Positions 25,986-35,943 of a stretch of DNA of 64,000 bases are shown in pieces. The position numbers and the translations under genes are program-made. The notes beneath the pieces are model-generated. The model saw nothing but the letters and a program-made list of their open reading frames with translations, was not told where the DNA came from and ran no database searches. Origin of the DNA: JADJPF01 sp964492845. GTDB lineage: Bacteria; Acidobacteriota; Blastocatellia; Chloracidobacteriales; JADJPF01. Each line of letters begins with the position of its first letter. Position 1 is the first letter of the stretch. The DNA is taken from contig CAZBMZ010000010.1 in the NCBI GenBank assembly GCA_964492845.1, forward strand, positions 62,001 through 126,000. Reading direction: 5' to 3'.

Positions 25986-28073
25986 ATGTATAAAGCTAAA
26001 TTTTTTCAACGAATTTTTGTCTTAATATTACTTTTTACCTTTTTTACCAGTTCCTTAATGGTAGCGCGAGCAGATGAAGGGATGTGGATTTTTGGTAATC
26101 CTCCTCTTAAACAACTAAAAGAAAGATATAATTTTTCACCTGATCAACAATGGTTAGATCACGCAAGGCTTTCGGCAGTACGTTTTAATAATGGTTCGGG
26201 TGCTTTTGTTTCTGCTAATGGACTAGCAATTACTAATCATCATATTGTGCGTTCTACGCTAGCAAAACTTTCTACTTCTGAACGAGATATATTAAAAACA
26301 GGTTTTTATGCTCCTACCTATGCTGATGAATTAAAATGTCCAGACCTTGAATTAAACGTTCTGGTTGGAATGGAAAATATTACTGAGCAAATAAGTCAAG
26401 CAGCTAAACAAGCAAACAATACTAAAGAGGCAGAAGAACGCCGTAAATCAGAAATTGCTAAAATAGAAAAAGAATCCCTTGAAAAAACTAAGCTAAAATC
26501 TACAGTAATTTCACTTTATGAAGGTGGAGAATATTGGCTCTATCAATATAAAAAATATACTGATGTTCGTATGGTTTTTGCTCCTGAAGCCCAAGCCGCT
26601 GAATTTGGCGGAGATTATGATAATTTTACTTATCCACGCTATGCACTAGATTTTTCTTTTGTTCGAGTTTATGAAAATGACAAGCCTGCAAAAATTGACC
26701 ATTATTTCCGATGGAGTACAAGCGGGCCAAAAGATAATGAGCTAATTTTTGTAATTGGAAATCCTGGTTCAACTGACCGACTCCGCACAATAGCACAGAT
26801 TAAATACCAACGGGATGTTTCTAATCCACTTGCACTAAAAAGCCTTACACGTCAACGAGATAGACTAGTTGAATATTCTGCTTTAGGTCAAGAACAAGAA
26901 CGACGTGCATCAGATACAATTTCCGGGCTAAATAACACATTAAAACGGCTAAACGGCCAACAAGAAGGCTTATTGACCAATAAATTAATGCAGCAAAAAA
27001 TTCAAGAGGAACAAGACTTAAGGGAAAAAGTTGCCGCAAACCCTGAATTAAAACAGCTTTACGGGTCGGCTTGGGATGAAATGGCCGGAGCCTATGAAAA
27101 ATTAGCTCCTATGAGCAAACGAATATTTTATTCTTCGCTCTCTAACTCTCAACTTGCTAGACTTGCATTAACTATTAGCCAATATGTTATTGAAGTAAAA
27201 AAACCCAATGGTCAAAGACTTCCAGCTTTTAGAGATTCCAACCTTGAATCATTAAAATATCAACTTCTCTCACCTGCTCCAATTTATTCCGATTTAGAAG
27301 AAGTTTTACTTTCCAACCGCCTACAAGAAGTCTCAGAAGAATTAGGGCAAGATGACCCATTTGTTAAAGCTACCTTAAATGGTCGCTCACCAAAAGATGT
27401 TGCACAACAACTTATTAGTCAAACTAAGTTATCAGACGTAAATTTCCGTAAATCTTTACTAGAAGGAGATTTAGCTAATTTAGAAAAAAGTGGTGATCCA
27501 TTGCTTGCACTAGCATTAAAGATTGATCCAATTATTAGAGAGTTAGACAAATTTGCTAGAGAAAATTTTGATGGTGTAAGAGTTGCAGCAGGCGAAAAAG
27601 TTGCTAAGGCGCGTTTTGCTGTTTATGGTCGTAGCATCGCACCGGATGCTAATTTTACCTTACGTTTTAGCTATGGCGTAGTAAAAGGTCATGAAGTAGG
27701 AACAACCCTTGTTCCTTATAAAACAACCTATGGAGGTCTTTATGATCGTGCTGCTAGTTTTGATAATAAAGCACCATTTGATTTAGCTCCTAAACTTCAA
27801 GCTAATAAATCTGCTGTTGACTTAAGTGTTCCTATGAATTTTGTTTATACGGCTGACACTATTGGAGGAAATTCTGGAAGTCCTGTAATTAACCAACAAG
27901 GTGAAATTGTTGGAGTAAATTTTGATAGCAATGTTCACCGCTTTGTTTCCCGCTATATTTATACAGAAGATCGAGGTAGAGCTATGGCTGTTCATAGTGC
28001 TGGAATGCTGGAAGCCATACGTAAAGTTTATAATGCTCAAGCTCTTGCCGATGAATTAGAAGGCCGAAAATAA
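25986..28073 (+). CDS. S46-family dipeptidyl-peptidase (DPP7/DPP11-like)
   Basis: An exported serine peptidase removing dipeptides from the N-terminus of peptides in the periplasm. It has a signal peptide, then DEGMWIFGNPPLKQLKERY, which is characteristic of the family. The catalytic His is in GLAITNHHIV and the nucleophile Ser is in GGNSGSPVIN; NFTYPRYALDFSFVRVYE also fits. Length is about 695 residues, near the usual 700-720. The frame allows a GTG at 25980, but TAGGTG just ahead of the ATG at 25986 favours the latter. Family certain; S1 preference not determined. Confidence 0.93.
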   Translation: MYKAKFFQRIFVLILLFTFFTSSLMVARADEGMWIFGNPPLKQLKERYNFSPDQQWLDHARLSAVRFNNGSGAFVSANGLAITNHHIVRSTLAKLSTSERDILKTGFYAPTYADELKCPDLELNVLVGMENITEQISQAAKQANNTKEAEERRKSEIAKIEKESLEKTKLKSTVISLYEGGEYWLYQYKKYTDVRMVFAPEAQAAEFGGDYDNFTYPRYALDFSFVRVYENDKPAKIDHYFRWSTSGPKDNELIFVIGNPGSTDRLRTIAQIKYQRDVSNPLALKSLTRQRDRLVEYSALGQEQERRASDTISGLNNTLKRLNGQQEGLLTNKLMQQKIQEEQDLREKVAANPELKQLYGSAWDEMAGAYEKLAPMSKRIFYSSLSNSQLARLALTISQYVIEVKKPNGQRLPAFRDSNLESLKYQLLSPAPIYSDLEEVLLSNRLQEVSEELGQDDPFVKATLNGRSPKDVAQQLISQTKLSDVNFRKSLLEGDLANLEKSGDPLLALALKIDPIIRELDKFARENFDGVRVAAGEKVAKARFAVYGRSIAPDANFTLRFSYGVVKGHEVGTTLVPYKTTYGGLYDRAASFDNKAPFDLAPKLQANKSAVDLSVPMNFVYTADTIGGNSGSPVINQQGEIVGVNFDSNVHRFVSRYIYTEDRGRAMAVHSAGMLEAIRKVYNAQALADELEGRK

Positions 28074-28084
28074 CTAATAAAACT

Positions 28085-28150
28085 AATAGCCCAGCGATAA
28101 ATCACTGGGCTATTTTCAAATGCCCTTTCCAAGGGCATCAAAGGTTTTTT
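28085..28150 (+). terminator. Double hairpin terminator, repeat copy B
   Basis: Hairpin 1 is AATAGCCCAG/CTGGGCTATT (28085-28114). Hairpin 2 is TGCCCTT/AAGGGCA (28121-28137), followed by a T-run at 28145-28150. The unit is related to copy A after metH, and its first hairpin to the one at 49972-50001. It lies directly after the S46 peptidase stop. Confidence 0.7.
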
Positions 28151-28301
28151 CTTTTAGAGTTAAACCTTTTTAAAATTAATTCCTAATACAAATAATTAAT
28201 TCTTAAAACTTAAATTTTTACTTACAAAAAGAAGCTTTTTATAAGTTTTCTCGCATTAGTAAAGGTGTCATCTAGCAAATAAAAAAATGGGAGGATAAAG
28301 A

Positions 28302-30329
28302 ATGTTTTTATTACTGATGGAAGTGCCATTATTAAATGACATAGTAGTAATTTTTGGGCTGTCAATAGCAATATTCTTTATCTGCTACCGACTACGCTTG
28401 CCTGCAATCGTTGGATTTTTAATTACTGGAATGTTGGCTGGCCCACACGGGTTTAAGCTAGTGGGAGCAGTTCATCAAGTAGAAATTTTGGCTGAAATTG
28501 GCGTGGTGCTACTTTTATTTACCATTGGAATAGAGTTTTCTCTAGGAGAACTACTAAAAATCAAAAAGGCAGTTCTACTTGGTGGAACTCTACAAGTTTT
28601 ATTAACCATTTTTGCTACTTTTGCTTTAGCCAAACAACTAGGCCGCCCGACGGGAGAAGCTATTTTTTTAGGCTTTTTAATTTCACTAAGTAGTACAGCA
28701 ATTGTCTTAAAACTACTTCAGGAAAGATTAGAAGTAGATAGTTCACATGGACGAACCTGTCTTGCTATTTTGATTTTCCAAGATATTGCTGTTGTACCAA
28801 TGATTTTACTTACTCCATTTCTTGCCGGCCAAGGTGGTGATTTAACTAAATCTTTACTTATCTTAGGGTTAAAAATAGCTGGAATACTGCTTTTTGTTGC
28901 GATTAGTGCTAAATGGATTGTTCCAATAGTTCTTCATCAAATAGTTAGAACTCGTAGCCGAGAATTATTTTTAATGAGCATTGTTGCAATGTGTTTTGCT
29001 GTCGCGCTGTTTACTTCTTACATAGGACTTTCTCTAGCTTTAGGGGCATTTTTAGCTGGATTAATTATTTCTGAATCAGAATATAGTCATCAAGCTTTTG
29101 GCAATATTTTGCCTTTCAAGGACATTTTTACTAGCTTCTTTTTTGTCTCTATAGGTATGTTGTTGGATGCTAGGTTGCTAATAGCACAACCAATAAAAGT
29201 TGCTGTAATTGTACTAGTAATAGTGCTATTAAAAACCTTTGTTGCAGCTATTGCAGTTGCAGCACTTGGTTTTCCACTTCGCACAATGCTGTTAGCAGGG
29301 TTAGCTTTAAGTCAAATTGCGGAATTTTCTTTTATTCTCTCTAAAGCAGGTACTCAATCAGGTTTAATTTCAGATGAAACTTACCAACTTTTCCTAGCTG
29401 TATCTGTTATGACAATGATAATTTCACCTCTTATTATTTCTCTTTCTCCTCAAATAGCTGATTTTGTGCTGACTTTACCAATACCTGATAAGTTAAAAAG
29501 AGGTTTTATAAACCCAAATCAATCTGAAATAGCCCAAAAAGAACACCTTAAAGATCACTTAATTATTATTGGATTTGGTATTAATGGAAAAAATGTTGCT
29601 CGCGCTGCTAAAGCCGCTGGCATAACTTATTTTGCAATTGAAACTAATGCCGATACAGTTAAATCAGCTAAAAAAGAAGGTATTCCAATTTATTATGGTG
29701 ATGCAATTCAAGAGTCAGTTCTTGAACATGCAGCAATTAAAGATGCTAGAGTAATGGTCATTGCTATTTCTGATCCAATTGCAACACGTAAAATTACTGC
29801 TATTGCTCGTCAACTTAGCCCCAAATTACATATAATTGCCCGAACTAGATTTGTACAGGAAATGAAACCTCTTTATGATTTAGGGGCTGAAGAAGTCATT
29901 CCAGAAGAATTTGAAACCTCTGTAGAAATTTTTACTAGAGTATTAACTAAGTACTTGATCCCTAGAGAAGAAATAGAAAAATTTATTAGTGAAGTTAGAT
30001 GTGATGGTTATGAGATGTTTCGTAGCTTGTCTAGCAGTTCAGCAAATATTTCTGATCTAAAAACTCATTTAACAGATGTAGAAATTAGCACTTTTAAGCC
30101 TACAGAAAACTCCTTATTAATAAATAATACTCTAGCAAAAATCAGACTACGCAAAAATTATGGTGTTTCTGTTCTAGCCATTCGCCGCGATGGAAAACAC
30201 ATTTCAAACCCTGATGCAGACACACAAATTTTAGCTAATGACACATTGATTGTTTTAGGTGAACCAGAAAATATTACTAAAGTAATAAATTTAACAAAAA
30301 ATTCTACAGATAACCTTGTAAAAACCTAA
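28302..30329 (+). CDS. Kef-type (CPA2) cation/proton antiporter with RCK domains
   Basis: A 675-residue inner-membrane monovalent cation:proton antiporter. The first about 390 residues have 12 or so hydrophobic helices with the Na+/H+ exchanger motifs ITGMLAGPHG, LLLFTIGIEFSL and SLSSTAIVLKLL. A TrkA-N (RCK_N) nucleotide-binding domain follows (LIIIGFGINGKNVARAAK), then a TrkA-C domain at the end (STFKPTENSLLINNTL). This is the layout of potassium/proton antiporters gated by NAD(H) or other nucleotides. GGGAGGA lies before the ATG. No KefF/KefG ancillary gene is adjacent. Confidence 0.92.
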   Translation: MFLLLMEVPLLNDIVVIFGLSIAIFFICYRLRLPAIVGFLITGMLAGPHGFKLVGAVHQVEILAEIGVVLLLFTIGIEFSLGELLKIKKAVLLGGTLQVLLTIFATFALAKQLGRPTGEAIFLGFLISLSSTAIVLKLLQERLEVDSSHGRTCLAILIFQDIAVVPMILLTPFLAGQGGDLTKSLLILGLKIAGILLFVAISAKWIVPIVLHQIVRTRSRELFLMSIVAMCFAVALFTSYIGLSLALGAFLAGLIISESEYSHQAFGNILPFKDIFTSFFFVSIGMLLDARLLIAQPIKVAVIVLVIVLLKTFVAAIAVAALGFPLRTMLLAGLALSQIAEFSFILSKAGTQSGLISDETYQLFLAVSVMTMIISPLIISLSPQIADFVLTLPIPDKLKRGFINPNQSEIAQKEHLKDHLIIIGFGINGKNVARAAKAAGITYFAIETNADTVKSAKKEGIPIYYGDAIQESVLEHAAIKDARVMVIAISDPIATRKITAIARQLSPKLHIIARTRFVQEMKPLYDLGAEEVIPEEFETSVEIFTRVLTKYLIPREEIEKFISEVRCDGYEMFRSLSSSSANISDLKTHLTDVEISTFKPTENSLLINNTLAKIRLRKNYGVSVLAIRRDGKHISNPDADTQILANDTLIVLGEPENITKVINLTKNSTDNLVKT

Positions 30330-30373
30330 AAATAAACCTGCAATTTTTAGGAACATTTAGACTAGAAATTTTT

Positions 30374-30420
30374 AACGATTAATTGATAAACTTGCACAAG
30401 TTTGTTAGTTAATCGTTTTA
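30374..30420 (+). terminator. Hairpin terminator after the antiporter
   Basis: AACGATTAA/TTAATCGTT (30374-30382 with 30409-30417) encloses an inner AAACTTG/CAAGTTT stem. TTTA follows. It lies 44 bp after the antiporter stop. Confidence 0.6.
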
Positions 30421-30517
30421 TTTATTAAGCTTACCTAGCATTTTTCTTAAGTAAAAATTTTTGGGATAAAAATAACACTAAATATTTGTGTATTAAAATG
30501 TGAGGAGGAATAAAAAT

Positions 30518-33517
30518 ATGCCTCAGTTTTTGGAGCTAAGGAAATTTTGGCTCTCTATTGCTGTGATTTTAATTTTTGCTGGAGCCGCTTTTGGTCAAGC
30601 AGGCTCAACTACCGCAAGTTTAACAGGTACAGTAATTGACGAACAAAAATCTATAATACCTGGTGCTGTTATAACAGCACGAAACCTACAAACAAATCTT
30701 ACTCGTGAAATCCAAGCTAGCGAAGATGGAAGCTATTCATTACCACAACTTCCCCCAGGTTTATATGAAATTTCTGTCCAAGCACCAGGATTTTCTAATA
30801 ACATGGCTCGTATAGAACTTATTTTAGGTAGAAATTCACTGTATGATTTTACTATGCGTGTTTCTGGGGAAGCTAACTTAGTAATTGTTGAAGCTAGTAG
30901 TTTACTAGATCAAGGTAAAACAGAAAGTAGCACAAACAACGGTCGACAAAGAATAGACAATTTACCAATTAATCGCCGTAATTTTTTGGACTTTTCTTTA
31001 ACCTCGCCTCGTGTAACGCCTGATCGCACACCTCAACAAGGTGTTGCTGCTACGTCAGGAATTTCTTTTAATGGTCTGCCTGCGCGTCAAAATAATATTA
31101 CAATTGATGGTTTAGACAATAATGACCCAGGCCCCGGAACCGTGCGTTCAACATTTAGCCAAGACGCTGTACAAGAATTTCAGGTTGTTTCTGATGGCTA
31201 CTCAGCAGAATTTGGTAAAGCATTAGGTGGAGTTGTTAATATTGTTACTCGTGGCGGAAGTAATGAAGTTCATAGCACTTTATTTTTCCTTAACCGCAAT
31301 GATTCTTTAAGTGCGCGAAATGCCTTTGCTAATATAAATCCTGAATTTAAGCAATATCAATTTGGTGCAACTTTAGGCGGCCCTATAAAGAAAGACAAAG
31401 CGTTTTTCTTTACCTCATTTGAAAGGCTTTCTATTAAGCAAAATAGCGTAGTTGCTATTAGTGATGCAACAGTCCAATCAGCTTTTCGAGAAGGGTTTCC
31501 TATTGCTAATGGCCCAGTACCTTTTGGTATTGGAACTACAACATTTTTAGCTCGTGGAGATGTTAGAGTTTCGCCTAATAACACTCTTTATTTCCGCTAC
31601 AACTATGGTGGCACATTTAACGGTGCTGGAGAGCCTTTTGGCGAGTTAATTACTGGTTCACAAGTAGCTAATACAAATGCTGGAGTTCAGAATTTACAGG
31701 ATAATAACTTTGCTTTTAGTAATACATATATTAATCCAGGCTTAAATTTAGTTAATGAGACACGTTTTCTTTATGCACGTCGTAACCAAGATTTAGATCC
31801 AATTGACCCAACTGGCCCACAAATTAATATTGTAGCTCCCGAAGGTTTAGTAGTTTTTGGACGTGGAACATTACTTCCACAACCAAAGAAGACTCGTACT
31901 TACCAATTTATTAATAATGTTACCTTAAGTCGTGGTCGTCAAACTGTTAAATTTGGCGTGGACTTTACCTATGTTGATGTACCTCTTTTTAGAGTACCAA
32001 TTTTTCCAGGTGGATTTGCTACCTTTGTACCACTAGATTTAACAGGATTAGGAGGCCCTATACTTACTGGTTTACAAGCCTTTGATCAATCTTTACGTAC
32101 ACCACAACAAAAGGCAGCCCTTACAAACCTTGCGCAACAACTACCAATTATAGCACCTGGTTTTCCTGTTTTGCCTTTAGCAACTATGGGAATACCTGCC
32201 GCGTTTGCACAAGGATTTTTAGCTAGCAATGCTAGTGGTGTTGTTTCTCGCTCTAAAACTTTTTCTACCTTTATTCAAGACGATATCAAAATCCGACCTA
32301 ATTTCTTGCTTAAATTAGGTTTACGCTATGATATTAACCGCACTAGCTTTTTAGCAGATAACAGTGGAAATGTTAGTCCACGTGTTGGTTTATCATTTAG
32401 ACCTGCTAAGCTTGAAAAACTCCATTTACGTGCATCTTATGGGTTATTTTTTGCTACTCCATTATTTGGCCCTGCTACCGTAGGACAAAACACTAGTTCA
32501 GGAGCATTAAAAATTCCTGTTATTCCTTTTCCACTCTCACTACTTTTCTATTCTTTACCAGGAAAACGGCTTCCTGATGGGGATACCATCCCGCCAGGTG
32601 TACCATTTACACCACAGTTAAGTTTAGAATTCCGTAATGATCCGGGTATGCGTGCAGCATATACCCAACAAGTTAATGCTGGATTTGATTACTTTTTAGA
32701 TAGAAACACAGCACTTATAGTTAATTATGATTATGTTAGAGGAATCAAAATCTTCTCCCAACGAAATATTAACCCCATTGTCAGACCAATCCCTGGTGAT
32801 GGTGTTGGTAGTGCGGTAACAGGTAGAGTAGACACAACACGCGGAGATGTTTTTGAGTTTGCGTCAGCCTATGATAGCTACTACAATGGTCTAACAATTT
32901 CACTTAACCGCCGTGTACTTAATAATTTTGGATTTATTGCAAGCTATACTTTTTCCAAAGCTATAGACAACTTTATTGATATTCGTAATGAATTGCAGCA
33001 AAGCGTTGACCCGCTTAACTTAGAAGGTGAACGAGGTTTATCATTGCAAGATGTACGAAGTCGCTTTGTTTTTTCCGGTACTTGGGACTTAAATTATACT
33101 CAAAATCCGTTTTTAAGAGATTTCCAAGTTAGTTCTATTATTAATTTAGAATCTGGTCGTCCGTTTAATTTATTGGCAGGCCAAGACCTAAATCTTAATG
33201 GCGATAATCCGCCGGGAGATCGTCCAGCTAGTTTAGCTAGAAATAGTGGCTTAACTCCAGGTTTTGCTAAAGTAGATTTGCGAGTAACTAGATCAATTAC
33301 TTTCAAGGAAAACTATAAATTACAACTTTTCTTTGAAGGCTTTAATATCTTTAATCGAGTTAATATTAGCGACGTTAACCCAATTTTCCCACAAAACCCA
33401 GATGGTACTTTTAATTTACCAGCTAAAGATGGAAATCGCTTTATTGCTACACCTGATCGTTTTCGTGCTGCTTTTGCTCCACGCCAATTTCAATTTGGGA
33501 TGAGATTTGCTTTTTAA
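30518..33517 (+). CDS. Oar-like TonB-dependent outer-membrane receptor
   Basis: About 999 residues, an outer-membrane beta-barrel. The signal peptide ends near AAFGQAG. A carboxypeptidase-regulatory-like domain follows (SLTGTVIDEQKSIIPGAVI to about residue 115), then a plug domain (NNITIDGLDNNDPGPGTVRS, VQEFQVVSDGYSAEFGKALGG) and a long barrel ending in the aromatic ...FGMRFAF, as expected for barrel insertion. This layout is typical of acidobacterial and myxobacterial Oar receptors. The frame has a GTG at 30500, but GAGGAGG at 30502-30508 sets the start at the ATG 30518. Ligand unknown. Confidence 0.93.
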   Translation: MPQFLELRKFWLSIAVILIFAGAAFGQAGSTTASLTGTVIDEQKSIIPGAVITARNLQTNLTREIQASEDGSYSLPQLPPGLYEISVQAPGFSNNMARIELILGRNSLYDFTMRVSGEANLVIVEASSLLDQGKTESSTNNGRQRIDNLPINRRNFLDFSLTSPRVTPDRTPQQGVAATSGISFNGLPARQNNITIDGLDNNDPGPGTVRSTFSQDAVQEFQVVSDGYSAEFGKALGGVVNIVTRGGSNEVHSTLFFLNRNDSLSARNAFANINPEFKQYQFGATLGGPIKKDKAFFFTSFERLSIKQNSVVAISDATVQSAFREGFPIANGPVPFGIGTTTFLARGDVRVSPNNTLYFRYNYGGTFNGAGEPFGELITGSQVANTNAGVQNLQDNNFAFSNTYINPGLNLVNETRFLYARRNQDLDPIDPTGPQINIVAPEGLVVFGRGTLLPQPKKTRTYQFINNVTLSRGRQTVKFGVDFTYVDVPLFRVPIFPGGFATFVPLDLTGLGGPILTGLQAFDQSLRTPQQKAALTNLAQQLPIIAPGFPVLPLATMGIPAAFAQGFLASNASGVVSRSKTFSTFIQDDIKIRPNFLLKLGLRYDINRTSFLADNSGNVSPRVGLSFRPAKLEKLHLRASYGLFFATPLFGPATVGQNTSSGALKIPVIPFPLSLLFYSLPGKRLPDGDTIPPGVPFTPQLSLEFRNDPGMRAAYTQQVNAGFDYFLDRNTALIVNYDYVRGIKIFSQRNINPIVRPIPGDGVGSAVTGRVDTTRGDVFEFASAYDSYYNGLTISLNRRVLNNFGFIASYTFSKAIDNFIDIRNELQQSVDPLNLEGERGLSLQDVRSRFVFSGTWDLNYTQNPFLRDFQVSSIINLESGRPFNLLAGQDLNLNGDNPPGDRPASLARNSGLTPGFAKVDLRVTRSITFKENYKLQLFFEGFNIFNRVNISDVNPIFPQNPDGTFNLPAKDGNRFIATPDRFRAAFAPRQFQFGMRFAF

Positions 33518-33547
33518 GTAAAACGTAAAAAAATCAACTTGCAAAAG

Positions 33548-33575
33548 AGCTTTGGCTACAAGCCAAGGCTTTTTT
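33548..33575 (+). terminator. Intrinsic terminator after the TonB-dependent receptor
   Basis: AGCTTTGGCT-ACA-AGCCAAGGCT forms a 10-bp stem with one G-T wobble, followed at once by TTTTTG. Confidence 0.85.
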
Positions 33576-33598
33576 GTTAGTAGTAAAAAAGGACTTTT

Positions 33599-34150
33599 AT
33601 GGAAAACGTTGGATTATTGAAAAGAACTGAAACTGCTCTATTAATCATTGATTTACAAGAAAAACTAATGCCTGTAATTTATAACCGTACAGAAATTTTT
33701 TCTAATGTAAATAAATTAATTGCAGGAGCAGAAATTTTATCTGTACCAATAATTATTACTGAACAATATTCTAAAGGTCTTGGTCATACTTGCTCAGATG
33801 TTCAATTACCTGATAACCCATTAATCATTGAAAAAATGTGTTTTAGCTCTATGTTATCCAATGAAGTTGTCAATAAATTACAAGAGTTAAAAGTAAAATC
33901 CTTGATAATTGCAGGTGTTGAAGCACATGTTTGTGTGCTAAAAACAGCTTTAGACGCGCTTTCACAAGGTTTTGAGGTTCATATAGTTGCTGATGCGGTT
34001 TCTTCTCGTAAAGCTTTTGATAAAGAAATAGCATTAGAAAGATTACGGCAAGTTGGCAGCTATATTGTTACAGTAGAAATGATACTTTTTCAATTAATGG
34101 ATTTTGCTGGTACAGAAGAATTTAAGAAGATTAGTAGGTTAATCAAATAG
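33599..34150 (+). CDS. Isochorismatase-family cysteine hydrolase
   Basis: A 183-residue alpha/beta hydrolase of the isochorismatase/nicotinamidase superfamily. The catalytic set is visible: Asp18 in LLIIDLQEKL, a Lys in LIIEKMCFSS, and the nucleophile Cys in IAGVEAHVCVLKTALDAL; the preceding segment IIITEQYSKGLGHT is usual in the YcaC-like branch. AAAAAGGAC lies before the ATG. The exact substrate (amide or ether) cannot be inferred, and no biosynthetic partner is nearby. Confidence 0.88.
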   Translation: MENVGLLKRTETALLIIDLQEKLMPVIYNRTEIFSNVNKLIAGAEILSVPIIITEQYSKGLGHTCSDVQLPDNPLIIEKMCFSSMLSNEVVNKLQELKVKSLIIAGVEAHVCVLKTALDALSQGFEVHIVADAVSSRKAFDKEIALERLRQVGSYIVTVEMILFQLMDFAGTEEFKKISRLIK

Positions 34151-34256
34151 ATAAGAGAGTATTTCAACTAAAGGGAAATAGATTTAGAAAGGGAGATATA
34201 ATCAAAAAACAAAGACAAAATAATTGTTGAAATACTCTCTAAGAAACTACTTGATT
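34141..34256. repeat. Imperfect long inverted repeat between convergent genes
   Basis: The 15-bp perfect arms 34154-34168 (AGAGAGTATTTCAAC) and 34226-34240 extend outward into AATCAAATAG (34141-34150) and ACTACTTGATT (about 34246-34256). This gives a roughly 116-bp palindrome-ended element between the hydrolase and the exported protein. It could be a joint terminator or a MITE-like remnant; no target-site duplication is obvious. Confidence 0.5.
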
Positions 34257-34266
34257 TCAAAGCATG

Positions 34267-34641
34267 TTATTGTGGTTTAGCTAATTCGTTGCCGGTTTGT
34301 TCAATGAAAATCATTTGTTTTTCACCTTCTAAACCAATTGCATTAAGTACTCTTGAATTATCTTGCTCTTTGGTAGCTAAAAATGTGCGGTTATTTTCTT
34401 TGTCTTGTGAAACAAATTTAGCTGAGCTTTTAACTAGTAACTCTTTATTATCATTAAAAATACTTACTTCATTAGTGGTATCGTCATAAACGACTTTATA
34501 AGTACCTTTTTTAACTACAGTGCCGTTAACATTAACATCATTTGAGAAGGTAACGGTTTTACGTTTTTCTTTAGCAAAAGCGGTAAGGGAAAGGGTGCAA
34601 ACAAGTGCTAACACAGCAATACGAGTAAATAAATTTTTCAT
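34267..34641 (-). CDS. Small exported protein, unknown function
   Basis: A 124-residue protein with a signal peptide (cleavage near LTAFA-KE). The mature part is strand-rich: KRKTVTFSNDVNVNGTVVKKGTYKVVYDD then EVSIFNDNKELLVKSSAKF. Similar short exported proteins occur in Acidobacteria, but I know of no assigned function. The ATG is preceded by a reasonable AAGGAGTTAG on the minus strand. Upstream, 34642-34879 holds A/T-tracts only. Confidence 0.68.
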   Translation of the reverse strand: MKNLFTRIAVLALVCTLSLTAFAKEKRKTVTFSNDVNVNGTVVKKGTYKVVYDDTTNEVSIFNDNKELLVKSSAKFVSQDKENNRTFLATKEQDNSRVLNAIGLEGEKQMIFIEQTGNELAKPQ

Positions 34642-34879
34642 TTTTCTAACTCCTTATTATAGTAGGTAATATAGAGGATTACCTAACAGTTTGTTTTAGT
34701 TTTTGTAATGATTTGATTTGCCCGTACTAACGCAACTCAAAAAAAAAGGTTTCATCTGTTAGCAAAAATTTTTTATTTTTTTTCCAAGTTTTGGAAAAAA
34801 ATTTATGTAGAAAAGTTTTTTTTTGGAATACATAAAACACAAATCAACAAAATTCCAAAATTCTAGGAGACTCTTTATT

Positions 34880-35866
34880 ATGGTTAGCTCAATTAACAGT
34901 AACTCACCAAATAATAATTCAAATAGTTCAAGTTCTAATACCTACACAGTAAAAAAAGGTGACACTCTATCAGAAATTGCTAGAGATGCTGGAGTTAGCC
35001 TTAGCTCAGTAATTAAATCTAATCCACAAATAAAAAATCCTAATTTAATTTATCCAGGTCTACAAATTAATATGCCTTCAGCAGGTGGCAATACTGGCAA
35101 TCTATCAGGCTTAAAAGTATCCCAAGCCTCTATGCCACAAGATAGCCCTGTAGATATGCTTCGCGCCCCAAGTGGCGGTGGAATGATGCGCGAAGGTAGT
35201 CGTGGGCCCGCTGTAGCAGAAATGCAGCAACAATTAAAACAATTAGGTTTTAATCCTGGCCCAGTAGATGGTGTTTTTGGTTCTCGTACAGAATCAGCCG
35301 TCAAATCCTTCCAACAAAGCCGAGGCATCACATCAGACGGTGTTTTTGGCCCTCAAAGCCGAGCAGCAATGTCTCAACCTGCTGTAAATAACGGCTCAAG
35401 ACCCGCTATGAGTAATGGCGGTGTTGATAGTGTTAGAGATAACGCTAGCACTAATGGATCACCTAGTTGGTTAAATATTGCTCGTGGCGAGATTGGAACA
35501 AAAGAAATTGCTGGTTCAAGAGATAATCAAAGAATTATTGAATATCACTCAACAACAGGTAAATTTGGTGATGATGAAGTTCCTTGGTGTGCTTCTTTTG
35601 TTAATTGGACACTCAAAGAAGCAGGCATCAAAGGCACAGGTAGTGCTATGGCTCGCTCATTCCTTAATTGGGGCAAGCCTACTGAACCAAAACCCGGTGC
35701 TGTAGTAGTATTTAGTCGAGGTAATAATCCTAGTCAAGGTCACGTAGGCTTTTACCTAGGCACAGAAGGAAATATGGTTAAAGTTTTAGGTGGTAATCAA
35801 AGCGACCAAGTTAAGGTTAGCTACTATCCTAAATCCAGTGTTTTAGGTTATCGCTGGCCTAAATAA
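34880..35866 (+). CDS. LysM / peptidoglycan-binding / NlpC-P60-like (TIGR02594-type) cell-wall hydrolase
   Basis: A 328-residue protein. After an Asn/Ser-rich N-terminus comes a LysM repeat (YTVKKGDTLSEIARDAG), a PG_binding_1 domain (LKQLGFNPGPVDGVFGSRTESAV), a linker, and a C-terminal cysteine-peptidase domain of the TIGR02594/CHAP type with Cys in VPWCASFVNW and His in SQGHVGFYLG. It should cleave peptidoglycan peptides. No signal peptide is visible, which is odd for a wall enzyme and resembles phage or effector lysins. The frame extends upstream to a TTG at 34823, but AGGAGA at 34865-34870 fixes the ATG at 34880. Confidence 0.88.
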   Translation: MVSSINSNSPNNNSNSSSSNTYTVKKGDTLSEIARDAGVSLSSVIKSNPQIKNPNLIYPGLQINMPSAGGNTGNLSGLKVSQASMPQDSPVDMLRAPSGGGMMREGSRGPAVAEMQQQLKQLGFNPGPVDGVFGSRTESAVKSFQQSRGITSDGVFGPQSRAAMSQPAVNNGSRPAMSNGGVDSVRDNASTNGSPSWLNIARGEIGTKEIAGSRDNQRIIEYHSTTGKFGDDEVPWCASFVNWTLKEAGIKGTGSAMARSFLNWGKPTEPKPGAVVVFSRGNNPSQGHVGFYLGTEGNMVKVLGGNQSDQVKVSYYPKSSVLGYRWPK

Positions 35867-35911
35867 ATATAAGTAAAATTACTGCATAAAAACTGCTCTT
35901 CTAGTTATTCT

Positions 35912-35943
35912 AAGGCTGGCTAAAATAAACTTTAGCTAGCCTT
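35912..35943 (+). terminator. Hairpin after the cell-wall hydrolase
   Basis: AAGGCTGGCTAAA-N6-TTTAGCTAGCCTT forms a 13-bp stem with one wobble pair; AAAAATTTT follows. Confidence 0.6.
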
